A DNA stretch of 64,000 nt from Malus domestica (taxonomy: Eukaryota; Streptophyta; Magnoliopsida; Rosales; Rosaceae). The notes below the pieces were generated by a model. The model ran no database searches, was not told the DNA's origin, and was given only the letters and a program-made list of their open reading frames with translations. The stretch is from NCBI RefSeq assembly GCF_042453785.1, contig NC_091677.1, positions 6,791,501 through 6,855,500 of the forward strand, in the 5' to 3' direction. Below, piece by piece: positions 46,723 to 56,857 of the stretch. The position numbers were made by a program, and so were the translations under genes. Within the stretch, counting starts at the first letter, position 1, and each line of letters starts with the position of its first letter.

Positions 46723-46857
46723 GCAAATGGTCATTTACCACAGTGATGGAAAAGTGTTGAGTCATTGCATGATATCGTGCGTTCAAATCTCATCGATGAC
46801 TAATCTAACATTTAATCTAACAAATCGTTTAAAAATAAATAAATATATATATATATA
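46723..46857 (+). mobile_element. Second SINE-like element with 12-bp target duplication
   Basis: TATTCATCATAC occurs at 46711-46722 and 46858-46869 and encloses a 135-bp insert. The insert has a B-box-like GCGTTCAAATCTCATC (about 46779) and an A-box-like stretch before it, and ends in an AAATAAATAAATATATAT tract. It is unlike the SINE at 33303, so it represents another family. Confidence 0.7.
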
Positions 46858-46869
46858 TATTCATCATAC

Positions 46870-47985
46870 ACTCGAAATCTGTTGTTTAATATTTGGTTCT
46901 TCCCTTGAGTATCCATAATTGTTTCCTGCCAAAAAAGGAAAAAAAGTGCATGATGATGTTACAAAGTGCTAATAATAAATTAATTTTTTTTAATCATACT
47001 CTTTCTTTTAAGGATTTTTTTAAAGAAAAATTAATAAAAAGAGTTTGAAAACTTTGAATTTTAACGATAATGACAGAATAAAGGGTAAAATGAATGGATC
47101 CATGATTGACTTTTGAGTGTAAAAATATGATTTTTCGTTACAGTAAACAGTACCGTGAGCTTTTTGTTAAAATTCTTTTTTTTTTAATCATACTTTTTCT
47201 TTTAAGGATATAGGGGTGAATTTGAAGATTTAGTTGTTTTGAGAAAGAAATGTGGGATTGGTCTAAATTTCGTAAACTAATAATTTCTTTTTGTTTTGAT
47301 TTTTTTTTAATTTTTTCTAACAATATACTCTAAACTATTTTAATTTATTAATAATGTCGGCAACCTCAGGTGCAAAACAAATTACATTAAGTTATTTGTT
47401 CGATTCTCCTTCTCCTCAATGTCACATGTCACTTATGTTGAAAAAAGAGAGGTGATATTTGTCTTCTCGCCTTATTTAGTTGAAAGGGTAGGTGAAAAAA
47501 CATTTACTTTGTTAAAAGTAAAAGGGTAAGTGCGGGAATCAGCAAGAAAGTCTCATCTCATTTGTAAATATGGAAAATATTGGGCAACTTGAGAAATTAG
47601 AATTTCAAGTCAATATAACTTTTGAGCCTGTGACATCTAGATCGAACCAACTTCTTAGATTATGTTTGTAAATTATGTAATATGTCACATATAGGAAATA
47701 ATCACGTTAATCATCATTTAAGTTGTAATTTAATCGTCAACAAACATGTCATATGGTTTACAAAATATGCTAGAGATACAATTTATTTAAACCATATTTT
47801 GTGAGTCATATGACATTGTTGTTGATGATAAGATAATTAAGTGTTGATTAAGTGCCTATTTCTTATTGATAACTCATCACATGATATACAAACGTAGTCT
47901 AAAAATTTAATCTCCTTAGCATTAGTCTTTAATAACATACAATGTAATGTTAAGGAGATTTTTTTAAAAGTGTAGCTATTTATGG
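46870..47985. other. AT-rich intergenic, no gene seen
   Basis: The ATTTTTTTTAATCATACT(C/T)TTTCTTTTAAGG stretch occurs twice (about 46985 and 47176), a local duplication. No coding or RNA feature is recognised. Confidence 0.4.
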
Positions 47986-48065
47986 ACTCTCTGTCACCTT
48001 ACAATTTAACATTATCGTACCAATATCATAAAATATTGTGCAAAAAACATGATGCGACAGAGAAC
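47986..48065. mobile_element. 80-bp MITE, second copy
   Basis: Same family as 43279-43362: ACTCTCTGTCACCTTACAAT at the left and GCGACAGAGAAC at the right, with the same body (TCATAAAATATTGTG). It lies about 110 bp upstream of the PPR start codon, so it is in the promoter or 5' UTR. Confidence 0.65.
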
Positions 48066-48175
48066 AACATGGGGCATCTTTTCCAAGTCCCTCCCCTAAA
48101 TCAGGGAACAAAGATGCAACTAAACTTGCTTGTTCAATGCTAAATACTTGATTGATCCCCAAAGCACAGAACAAC

Positions 48176-49468
48176 ATGGGGTCCTACAACCAATCAAACT
48201 TCCAACGGTTGCTTTCTTTCACCAAGCTCTTGACCTCCCATGTCAGCCAAGGTCGTCATGACGAAGCCCTTTCCATCTTCCACCACATGCAGACCTCACT
48301 GGCTCTATCTCTCGACCCCCATGTCTTCTCTCTTGTTCTCAAGTCCTGCTCCGCCGTCCACCGCCCGCAACTCGGCGTCTCCGTCCATGCCCACGTCGCC
48401 AAATCTTCCATCCTATCAAACCCATTTGTGGCTTCCGCTCTTGTCGACATGTATGGCAAGTGCGTGTCATTGTCGACCGCACGCAACCTGTTTGATGAAA
48501 TTGCTCACAGGAACGTTGTTGTGTGGAATGCTATGATATCGCTTTATACGCGTAACGGTAATGCGTTTGATGCTTTGGGATTGTTTGAGGCAATGGATGT
48601 TGAACCCGATGTGTCAACTTTTAATACCATTATATCTGGTATGTCAGGATTGGATGATGGGTCGTTTAAGGCTGTCGAGTTCTATAGGAAAATGAGAGCG
48701 TGTGGAAGGGAACCGGATTTAATAACGCTGCTTGCTCTGTTACGTGCTTTTGTTGATATAGCGGCTTTAAGGTTTATTAAGGAAATTCATGGTTATGATG
48801 TGAGAAATGAGATTGACTCGCATTCCCAATTGAGTAGTGGCCTAGTAGAGTCCTACGGGCGCTGTGGTTGTCTTGCAAATGCGCGTAATCTGTTCCGCTA
48901 TATGAAGAAAAAGGATGTGGTTGCATGGAGTAGTCTGATATCTGCATATGCACTTCATGGGGAGGCAAGAGCTGCATTGGAAATTTTCAGAGAGATGGAA
49001 TTGGGGAAAGTAGAGCCTGATGAGATTACTTTTCTTGCGGTACTGAAGGCGTGCAGCCATGCTGAAGGATTAGCAGATGAAGCACTGCATTATTTTGGTC
49101 GGATGCGTGAGGTTTATGGTGTGCAAGCAAATAGTGATCACTATTCTTGTTTAGTAGATGTTCTGAGCAGAGCAGGGAGGTTGCATGAGGCATATGAGAT
49201 CATAAGGAAAATGCCGGTGAAGGTGACTGCTAAAGCTTGGGGTGCTCTTCTTTCAGCATGTAGAACTTACGGAGACTTGGACCTTGCTGAGATTGCTGGG
49301 AAAGCTCTGTCCGAAATTGAACCTGATAATCCTGCCAATTATTTACTATTGGCAAGAATGTATTCTGGCTTAGGCAGGCACGAGGAAGCGCAACGAATGA
49401 GAAGGAAAATGAAGGAGAAGGGAGTGAAAGCATCATCTGGCACTAGTTGGGTGGTTTATCAAGACTAA
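48176..49468 (+). CDS. Intronless PLS-type pentatricopeptide repeat protein
   Basis: 430 residues starting at ATG 48176 (MGSYNQSNFQRLL). PPR proteins bind organelle RNA base by base. About ten repeats are seen: DPHVFSLVLKSCSAV, NPFVASALVDMYGKCVSLST, NVVVWNAMISLYTRNG, DVVAWSSLISAYALHGEARA, EPDEITFLAVLKACSHAEGL and so on, alternating P, L and S types. A C-terminal E-type domain (AKAWGALLSACRTYGDLDLA, EPDNPANYLLLARMYSGLGR) ends it, with no DYW domain. It resembles Arabidopsis At1g03510 in length and sequence as I recall it. No clear targeting peptide is visible, and the RNA target is unknown. Confidence 0.92.
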   Translation: MGSYNQSNFQRLLSFTKLLTSHVSQGRHDEALSIFHHMQTSLALSLDPHVFSLVLKSCSAVHRPQLGVSVHAHVAKSSILSNPFVASALVDMYGKCVSLSTARNLFDEIAHRNVVVWNAMISLYTRNGNAFDALGLFEAMDVEPDVSTFNTIISGMSGLDDGSFKAVEFYRKMRACGREPDLITLLALLRAFVDIAALRFIKEIHGYDVRNEIDSHSQLSSGLVESYGRCGCLANARNLFRYMKKKDVVAWSSLISAYALHGEARAALEIFREMELGKVEPDEITFLAVLKACSHAEGLADEALHYFGRMREVYGVQANSDHYSCLVDVLSRAGRLHEAYEIIRKMPVKVTAKAWGALLSACRTYGDLDLAEIAGKALSEIEPDNPANYLLLARMYSGLGRHEEAQRMRRKMKEKGVKASSGTSWVVYQD

Positions 49469-51389
49469 TATCAGGTGTTGGAAAGTTATCAGGCTTCGCC
49501 TTACTGCGAACAGCTTTCTTTCGCCTGTCAAATATCAGGCCAGAAAACTTAATTGAACCTAAACGGGGTTCAGTATAATGCAGTGCTTTTCGAACCAGTG
49601 GCAAGCTTCAAGATGTCTTCATTTTTTCAACACGATTTTTCTGCTTTTTTACTGAATTTTGAAGACGGTGAAGGGTGAAGATACATTGAGTTGCTTTAGG
49701 TCCTCGGTTGTATATGTAAAAATATATTCTTGAGTTATTTTGCGCTGCGTGGATGAAGAACGCACGCAGTTACAACGATCCAACAGAAGTGTCTCTGTCT
49801 AGAATTGTTCTTCACTTTTTCAATACTGCATTTCTGAACGACTCAACTCAACATTGTATGTGAGCTGCCTTGTTGAATCAAGGGATTTCATTCGTCTTAG
49901 AATTGTTATCACCAATGCATTCGTACATGTCATGTATCATCCCTAACAAAATTAAAGCCCTTTATTCAATGTATTTGGGATTTAAAACAACCGCATTGCA
50001 AGAGAACAAAAATGTGCAAATAGTGAATGTTCAGCGTCACATAGTCAATCATGTGTGATCACCCAATAAGAAGTTGTCATGGTGTTGACCTTAAAAACTA
50101 CTAAGCCTACATGACACGTAGGCCGAGTAACTAATAAGCTAACTACGTCATTCGATTGTGTGCAGGGCCTGCCAACTAGTCGGTCGGGGAGTAAAATATG
50201 TTGATGTGGCGTTGGGCGCGCTGCTAACTTCTTGTTCTCGCGACTGCGGCCGAGGAAGGAACATGTCTCGGCTTTTGGGGTCTAGAGCCTGAAGACAAGG
50301 CTGCTAGTTTCTTCGAAGTTCACAAATCGTCGACGCCAGATTTGGTCTGGGTAATTATATTCGTGAGAGTATACGTACGCTAACTGGTACCAGATTGTAC
50401 AGACACAAATACTCAAAAGTGATAAATGTCTTGATTGTAAATGTGGTTCGGCCGTCGGAATGCCGAACTCGAAAATGTACTTATGAATATCCAATCATAA
50501 AATAAAACTTGGCTTTCAATGTGACGAGCCTAGTAACCTGGTAACACCTCACTTCGCCGAGAAAGCTGATGATATGACCTCTACCAACAAAGACTCTGAA
50601 ATCCTTGTTAACCGAGACTTGGATAAATAGCCAGTCAATCTCGAAGCAGTGCTGTCTATCCAAACTGAAGGTGCTCCTTAGTTGGCTGATTCTACGGCTC
50701 CAGTGATGTCTATCCAAACTGAAGATGTCGTCGGTTGCCTTCATAGTGCTGTCTATCCAAACTGAAGATGTGTTGGTGAAAAGAAAGGGGGAGAGGAAAA
50801 AATCTCAGAGTTGTTGAGAAGCTTTGTACATGGCAATTTGTGTGTTGATTTGAAGAGAGTTTTCGTCATTGCAGATTATCTGTATTTATAAGGGTGAACT
50901 TTCACGATGACTAGGTAACCAAGTTGCAGAGTCCTCCGTGAACCATACCTTGTGAAATAATAATCATGAACTACCATACATTCTCCTCTGACTTTTGGTG
51001 ATATCGTAATGTTAATCACTGCGATGCATTGGACCTTTTAATCTTCATGGTACATCACCATCTTAATGTTTCAAACAGGTGAAATGGCATTTCCATATGC
51101 TAATCATCCAAAGTTGCATCCTTGTACCATTGTTCCACATGGTTCTGCATGCAAACCCATTCAAATATGGAATCCATGCAACTGACTAGATACCATTTTG
51201 ATTAGGATAGAATCCTAAAGCTGCACGGAAAGTCCTCACATAACTCTCCTTACTGCCGTATTAATTGTAAAGGGTTGGCAAGCATCCAACTGTGCGATCT
51301 CCTTTAATTTCTCCACAATCCGATAAAACCCTTGATTATGCAAAAGAATCCCAAGCATAACTTTGTAAGCTTTAAGGCTATTTTCAAGA
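49469..51389. other. Intergenic with an LTR-like remnant
   Basis: About 50300-50910 reads on the minus strand like an LTR: a TATA-like CTTATAAATACAG (about 50890) and, downstream, CGGCATTCCGACGGCCGAACCAC, close to a motif common in plant LTR leaders. CTGTCTATCCAAACTGAAG is repeated at about 50653, 50707 and 50748. No second LTR or coding region was found. It is a broken or solo LTR. Confidence 0.35.
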
Positions 51390-51398
51390 TAATTACTA

Positions 51399-52592
51399 GG
51401 GTAAATTACATTTTCATACCTCAGGTTTGGAGTCTATTTCAACTTCATACAATATCTTCAAAACATTTCACTTTCATATCTTAAGTACTATTTTATTTCA
51501 AAATAATACATCCGTTACATTTTCCATCCATTGATCTGTTAAATGCTGACGTGGCTGCCACATATATGGCACGTGGCTGCCAAATGTCTGCCACGTGGCA
51601 AAAAAAATTTAATTTTTTAAAACCTAAATCTTCTAAATATAAATAATAATTAAAAAAAAGTTGAAATAAACCACCCCGTCAACCCCCCACCCCAAACCAA
51701 AACCCAGAAACCCACAACCCCCCAAAATCAGAAACCCAGAAAGAACCCCCACCTGCCTGCGAGCCTCCTTGTGCACCGCCCAACCCGTGGCCCTCCCTCC
51801 CTCTGCACCCACCTTCACACCCACCCTCTTCCCTTCTCTACACACTCCACACTCCTTAAATCCGGCGATGGCGATACGGGATCTGGAGGGTTTTTTTTTT
51901 TTTTTTTCCTGGTTTGCAGGGAAGAAGAAGAATAAGATGGGGGAGATGGGTTTGGGGGGTTGCGGGGAGAAGAGAGGAGGATAAGGGGGATAAGATTTGG
52001 GGGGGGGGGGGAAGGAGGGTGAGGTCGCGCGGGGGGGGGGGGGAGCGAGGTGAGGTCGCGCCGCGGGGGGGGGGGGGGAAGGAACTGGGTCTTGGGACTT
52101 TTTTTTTCCCTTCTTCCTCCCTCCTCTTCTTCTTGCTGCTGCTGCAGGTTTTTGGATTCTGGGTTAGGGATAGGGATTTGGGTCGCTGGGGGGGGGGGGG
52201 GGGGAAACTGGGTTTTGGGAATTTTTTTTTTTCCTTCTTCCTCCCTCTTCTTCTTCTTCTTGCTGCTGCTGCAGGTTTTTGGATTCTGGGTTAGGAGGGA
52301 TTTGGGTCGCTGGGGGTGGGGGTAGGGATAGTGGGTTTAATTTTAATTTTTTTTTTTAAAGAAAATTCAGGTTTTAAATTTTTTTTATTTGCCACGTGGC
52401 AGACATTTGGCAGCCACGTGGCATACATGTGATAGCCACGTCAGCATTTAACGGATCAATGGATGAAAAATGTAACGGATGTATTATTTTGAAATAAAAT
52501 AGTACTTAAGGTATGAAAGTGAAATGTTTTGAAGATGTTGTATGGGGTTGTAATAGACCTCAAAATCTGAGGGGCTACTGTGTAATTTACCC
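51399..52592. mobile_element. Mutator-like non-autonomous element with perfect 9-bp duplication
   Basis: Starts GGGTAAATTACA and ends TGTAATTTACCC, flanked by TAATTACTA at 51390-51398 and 52593-52601. Inverted arms of about 200 bp match (ATGCTGACGTGGCTGCCACA region with its complement) and hold G-box cores (GCCACGTGGC). The 0.75-kb interior is GC-rich with long G runs and contains a tandem duplication of about 125 bp. The arm length and 9-bp duplication are typical of Mutator-like elements. No transposase was found. Confidence 0.88.
52066..52330. repeat. ~125-bp tandem duplication in the Mutator-like element
   Basis: Two copies of a block begin with a G run, then CTGGG(T/T)TTGGGA, a T run, CTTCTTCCTCCCTC, TTCTTGCTGCTGCTGCAGG and TTTTTGGATTCTGGGTTAGG, then GGATTTGGGTCGCTGGGGG. 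TGCTGCAGG|TTTTTGG and the pyrimidine tract before it look like a 3' splice site, hinting at captured genic sequence. Confidence 0.8.
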
Positions 52593-52601
52593 TAATTACT
52601 A

Positions 52602-53123
52602 TGATTAAAATCAATAGTAATGCCAAGAAAAATCTCTTAATTTTCATAATCATCCGACCGCTTTAATTGGTTGGGCCGAAAAATGTAAAATTGAGTCCAA
52701 ACACATGGTCTGGGTGAACCAAAACAAGGAGACAATATTATGTTCATCAGATACACCACATGACAATGCCACCTAGTACATCCAGCCTATGGTTTAACAT
52801 GTGTAATCCAATGGGGTTTGTCCTACTGAATTTTTTCTCTTAAAACATAATTTTTGCACACCTTTTTTTCCTTTATGTATACAGTATACCTTGTTTATGT
52901 TCTCTTGTTTGATTTTATTCAATCTAAAGGCCTTAAATTTACAGAAAAAAAAAAAAAAACGAGAGTGCGAAAATCACTTTCTATTTTCATTCCGTGTCTA
53001 AGCGGACCGGACCTAATAGTGTGACATGGGTCAATTGTGAAGTGCTTTCGGGCCATAATACAAAAAGTCTGAACCTTCAAAACCCCAAAACACCAAATTC
53101 TGCAGCTCCATCGCTGCTACCGA
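52602..53123. other. Intergenic, promoter side of the plastid membrane protein gene
   Basis: No gene is seen. An A15 run lies at about 52945-52960. TTCGGGCCATAATAC and similar are not assigned. Confidence 0.35.
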
Positions 53124-53125
53124 TA

Positions 53126-53146
53126 ATGGCAGCAAAACCTCTCTAA
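53126..53146 (+). CDS. Six-residue upstream ORF
   Basis: ATGGCAGCAAAACCTCTCTAA encodes MAAKPL and ends 9 bases before the main ATG at 53156. If it lies in the mRNA it could lower translation of the downstream gene. Transcript evidence is lacking. Confidence 0.35.
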   Translation: MAAKPL

Positions 53147-53155
53147 TCCCAAGCC

Positions 53156-55188
53156 ATGGCGACTTCCATTCCCACATTCTCCGCTCCAACCCCCTCCATT
53201 CTCAGACTCAAAATCACTTCTTTTTCTCCCCCCAGAATCCAACCTCATATCCAAACAATCCCTTTTCGCAATTCACCCAAATTCCAATGTTTGAACCGAA
53301 TCCAAGCTCAGAATTTTCCTGGGGTATCCTGGAAAACAAATGGGTTTTGGTTTGAGAGAAAGTTGAGGGTTCGTGCGAGTGCGAAAAATGAGGGTGTTGA
53401 TGCAGCTGAGGAGGAGAGCAGAGGGGAGAGTACTATGCCTGAGCGGTTCAGGTACTTGACCAAGGAAGCTCCTGACCCTCCTGTCAGGTGGCCTTGGCTT
53501 GTAGGTAAACTCTTCTGCTCTCTTTCTTCTTCTTTTTACTATCTGTTTGGCTGCTGAGAAAATGTTGGTTAATGAAAGAGAGAAAACAGAGAAAGTTTGA
53601 GTATTTGGGATTGTTGTCGAATACCCCAAGATATTTTGAGAGCAGAAGGGACTTGCTTCCATGTATAAATACAGCTTGTTTGGTTAATTTCTTGTTAGAA
53701 AGTATATTGACATTTTTCACCAAGACTTTCCTCGAATTTAGAAATGTTTGAAGCGTATGTGAAGAAAAGTATATGAATTTGTCACCAGCATCTGAAAAAT
53801 GAGCTAGCAGGTTGTAATATGTTTAGGCATTACAATGTGTTTGAAACTTCAACTAATTGTGTTTTCTCATAGTTTTACATTCGGTCTGATCGGGGATATT
53901 TCATGACTTAATCTTCACACGATGTAACACAATTAAGTTTATTGGTTTATATTGAAGACTGTCGTTTCTTATGGGTTTGTAAGAGATGATTTAGACTAGT
54001 GCTCTGATTAATGTGTCTTACTTCTTCATGCTTGACAGCATTCTCTCCCACAAATGCTTTTTCATTGCGATTGTATGAGTATAGAACGAATTGGTGAATC
54101 GGGATGCTTATGAAGTTTAGAAACTACTTAAGAGAGGGAAGAAAGCACTCGTTTGTAGAGTAAAACAGATCTGAGCACTGACTTTATTGATGTGATATTG
54201 TACTTAACCTGATGAGATGAAACTTTAATGTATTGGTTTAGACTATTTAATTCCTGATACGTGCACACATCAGTGGTGTTATGAGATGTTTTCTAGTTAT
54301 AACTTTTTGAAGCCTCAATCGAAGCTGAAATAAATCGTTTCGTTATTTAGTTTCCGGTTGAGGCTTTCACGTATTAGTTTTTACAACCAATGCAACTTGA
54401 TTTTCTTAACTCTCTCAAAATACTTTACTATGAATACAAATTGCACTATAATAGTTTATGGAGCTGACTAAATACTGTTTGTCATTGATCGTGCAGCGTT
54501 GGTCTTCCTTATCTATGCATGGAGAGCCGTCTTGCTGGAATTAGCTAACTGGAGAAAGGCTGCTGTGGGCGTTGTCCGTTTTGTTGGATACCCCTTGAAA
54601 CTTATCCTGGCCCTAATCTTCCATTTCATTGGTGATCCCATTACTTCCGTGATCAGATTCATAGAAACAACATTGTATGCCATACGCTCTTTCTACTCTG
54701 GCATAGTGGCATACGCTCCAATTCCAGAGTTGACGACAGTGATCATACTTGCATCAACTGTTCTTGCTATCGCAGAAGCTGTTGTTCCAAATGCTGTAAA
54801 CTGTCAACCTTTTCTTCTCACAGCATCTGGTGTAGTAGGCTACGCAGCAGTGGCAGGTTACATCTCAGAGCCTTTCTTCTGGACGATTCTAGTAGGGTTC
54901 TACGGTTACTCACGATTAGTTAAAAAGAGGGATGATGTTACATCCGCATTGCCTGCGGCAGCTGTGATGTCTGCCATAGGAGAACCATGGGTTAGAGTTT
55001 TGGTGATCGCATCGTATCTGGCCTTGGCCATTTTTCATCACTCAAAGAAGGTATCAGATACGGAGGAGGAAATTGTAGTGGCTAACAGGAAGCTTCGAAT
55101 GCCCTTGCTTGGTGCAGGTTTAGCCATCGGAATTCATCTTGCTGCTAAGTGGGCTGGCTACCGGCATTTGACATGGATGATGGTATGA
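53156..55188 (+). CDS. EMB1923: EMB1923-like chloroplast membrane protein, two exons
   Basis: Exons 53156-53504 and 54497-55188 join in frame (WPWLV then ALVFLIYAW) to 346 residues. Residues 1-~75 are Ser/Pro/Arg-rich with few acids, like a chloroplast transit peptide. A conserved FRYLTKEAPDPPVRWPW stretch precedes four to six hydrophobic helices (ALVFLIYAWRAVLLEL, LKLILALIFHFIG, TTVIILASTVLAIAE, PFLLTASGVVGYAAVAGY, VRVLVIASYLALAIF). The end is WAGYRHLTWMMV. It resembles Arabidopsis EMBRYO DEFECTIVE 1923 as I recall it, so loss might arrest embryos, but the molecular role is not known to me. The symbol is tentative; the gene structure is firm. Confidence 0.82.
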
Positions 55189-55815
55189 GTGTAAGAATAC
55201 CATTATCTGAGATTGATGTAGTTTAAGCGAAGTTCCGCTTTGGTCCTGCAGTTTCAGTTGTCTCGAGTTAACCCTTGGTAGATTGTAGACTTTGTAGTGT
55301 GCTAATTTATGCAATTCAAGGACAATATTACTTACATGGTTAAATTTGTCGATCTTTGCATCGTAAGTAGCTCGTGAGTGACACTGAGGGAAATCGGACT
55401 TGTCTGAGGTAAAAACACCACACATACCTCTTGCGTAATGATCGTGTTGAAAAAATTGCAGAATTGCGGGGTTGAATTGCAAATTTGCAACAATATGAGT
55501 TCAAAACGCAACAACTGAAATTAAAAGGACCGAAGTGGAACAAAGACCGTAGAGGGGGTAGATTCGTAAGAAGATGACTATTAGACCATGAATGCTAAAA
55601 CGATGCCGTTTGCGCCGTAACAATCGCGCAGAACAAGCCCTAGGGTTTCCGTAGGGCTTTGGATGCCTATATAAACAACACTAACCCCCGCTCCTTGTTC
55701 AAACTCTCCAGTCTCCATCGAAGCCTCCTCTGCCCTCTCGTCCAGAATTCCCCCAATTCCCCTTCATACAATCAAAACCCTAATCTTTAATTTCTGCAAT
55801 TTATAGTTTGCAATC

Positions 55816-55914
55816 ATGCACGATGCACCCCGGGCTTCTCTGAGAGTATATTTCACTGAAGAAGAAAGCCCCAATGCTCGTGCTAGAACGTCGCCGTCAA
55901 GTGTTGCAGTTTAG
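55816..55914 (+). CDS. 33-codon ORF in the putative ncRNA leader
   Basis: The first ATG after the likely start site gives a 32-residue peptide starting MHDAPRASLRVYFTEEESPN and ending in SSVAV. Composition is protein-like (acidic centre, Ser/Arg tail) but no family is recognised. It could be a chance ORF, an upstream ORF of an unseen gene, or a small peptide. Confidence 0.3.
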   Translation: MHDAPRASLRVYFTEEESPNARARTSPSSVAV

Positions 55915-56345
55915 CCTCGCTCTTCCCTACGGCTTTTCTGTGTCAAATCGACGGCTACATCTCTCCTAAAACCCTAAATAATTTTATCAATTTTCAGTTT
56001 CATAGTCCGATCCGATCCGCCTCGACACACCTTAAGCCTGTTTTTGAAAAATCTCCGAAAACTGAGCTAGTCATGGAGGCGCAAATCCAATGGCGGAGTC
56101 ACACGTGGGGGTTTTTCTCTTCTCATAGTATTTCCTCTAAAAACGTCCGCTAAATTTTCTATTTTTTTGTGGATTTTGATATCTTTTGTTGAATTTTTGG
56201 CTTTGATTACAAATTATCCGCGCTTCTGAGAGCAATCGATGAAGTAGAATGTGATAATAAATGGTTGAATTTCTTGATATGAGCCAATTTGTTTTGTGAT
56301 TTGTTGGTCTCTGTGTTTGAAAGGTTGAATTTTTCGGTTAATTGT

Positions 56346-56431
56346 GGCGCTGATGACTGAAATATACAGCTTTATGCCAGTTCTGCTTCAGAAAATTCGT
56401 GATCGAGAGAGCTGTTTCATACTCTGAGCCC
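56346..56431 (+). ncRNA. Candidate box C/D snoRNA
   Basis: A C-box-like CTGATGACT (about 56350) and D box CTGA (56424-56427) are 73 bases apart. They are closed by a short GGC/GCC terminal stem. A D'-like CTGC and the sequence GAGCTGTTTCATACT before the D box could be the guide. No target was assigned. Confidence 0.4.
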
Positions 56432-56484
56432 TTTGTGTATAAATTTATTTGATTTGGTTTTTTGATGATTTGTATTTTATGTTG

Positions 56485-56554
56485 GGATTTTGATGATTGT
56501 GTTGCCGATGATGATTGAATCCGCTTGTTCGAGGTACAGTGGAACTGAGACCCT
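56485..56554 (+). ncRNA. Second candidate box C/D snoRNA
   Basis: TGATGATT (56491) as C box, a possible internal GATGATGA, and CTGA (56545-56548) as D box, flanked by GGG and CCC that may pair. Spacing is right for a small C/D snoRNA. The target is not assigned. Confidence 0.35.
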
Positions 56555-56857
56555 GTTTACAGGGAGAACCCCTCGGCGAAGCTGCATTTCATATGAATTT
56601 TATGGATTTAACTGAGGTTTTAATTTTTTTAATAATTACTGCGAATGTTTTTGTGTTAATTGTTTTGTTTTTCTCCTATAAGATTTGATTACTTGTTTGT
56701 TTTGTTGTGAATTGCTTCTGTTGATTGTTAAGTGTATTTTTGCTCACTACCATTTTGTATGGAGTATTCTTACCATTCTATTTATCATAGTTAGATAAGT
56801 TTGAATTTTGAAATTTGTGCTTATTCACCATACGAATCTTAAAATTCAAACCCATTA

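Larger units (their letters stand above)
55600..56600 (+). ncRNA. Putative snoRNA host transcript
   Basis: A promoter-like block has AAGCCCTAGGGTTTCCG (telo-box AAACCCTA on the minus strand, about 55635) and a TATA box in CCTATATAAAC (about 55667). It leads into a leader with no long ORF. Two box C/D-like segments lie downstream (56346-56431 and 56489-56553). Telo-box plus TATA is common in plant snoRNA and translation-apparatus promoters. No large protein frame exists to 56700. The identity of the host is inferred. Confidence 0.45.

Noticed and set aside
51914-52325. Gly/Arg-rich frames over the G runs
   Set aside because: Low-complexity translation of G runs inside a transposon; not a credible protein.
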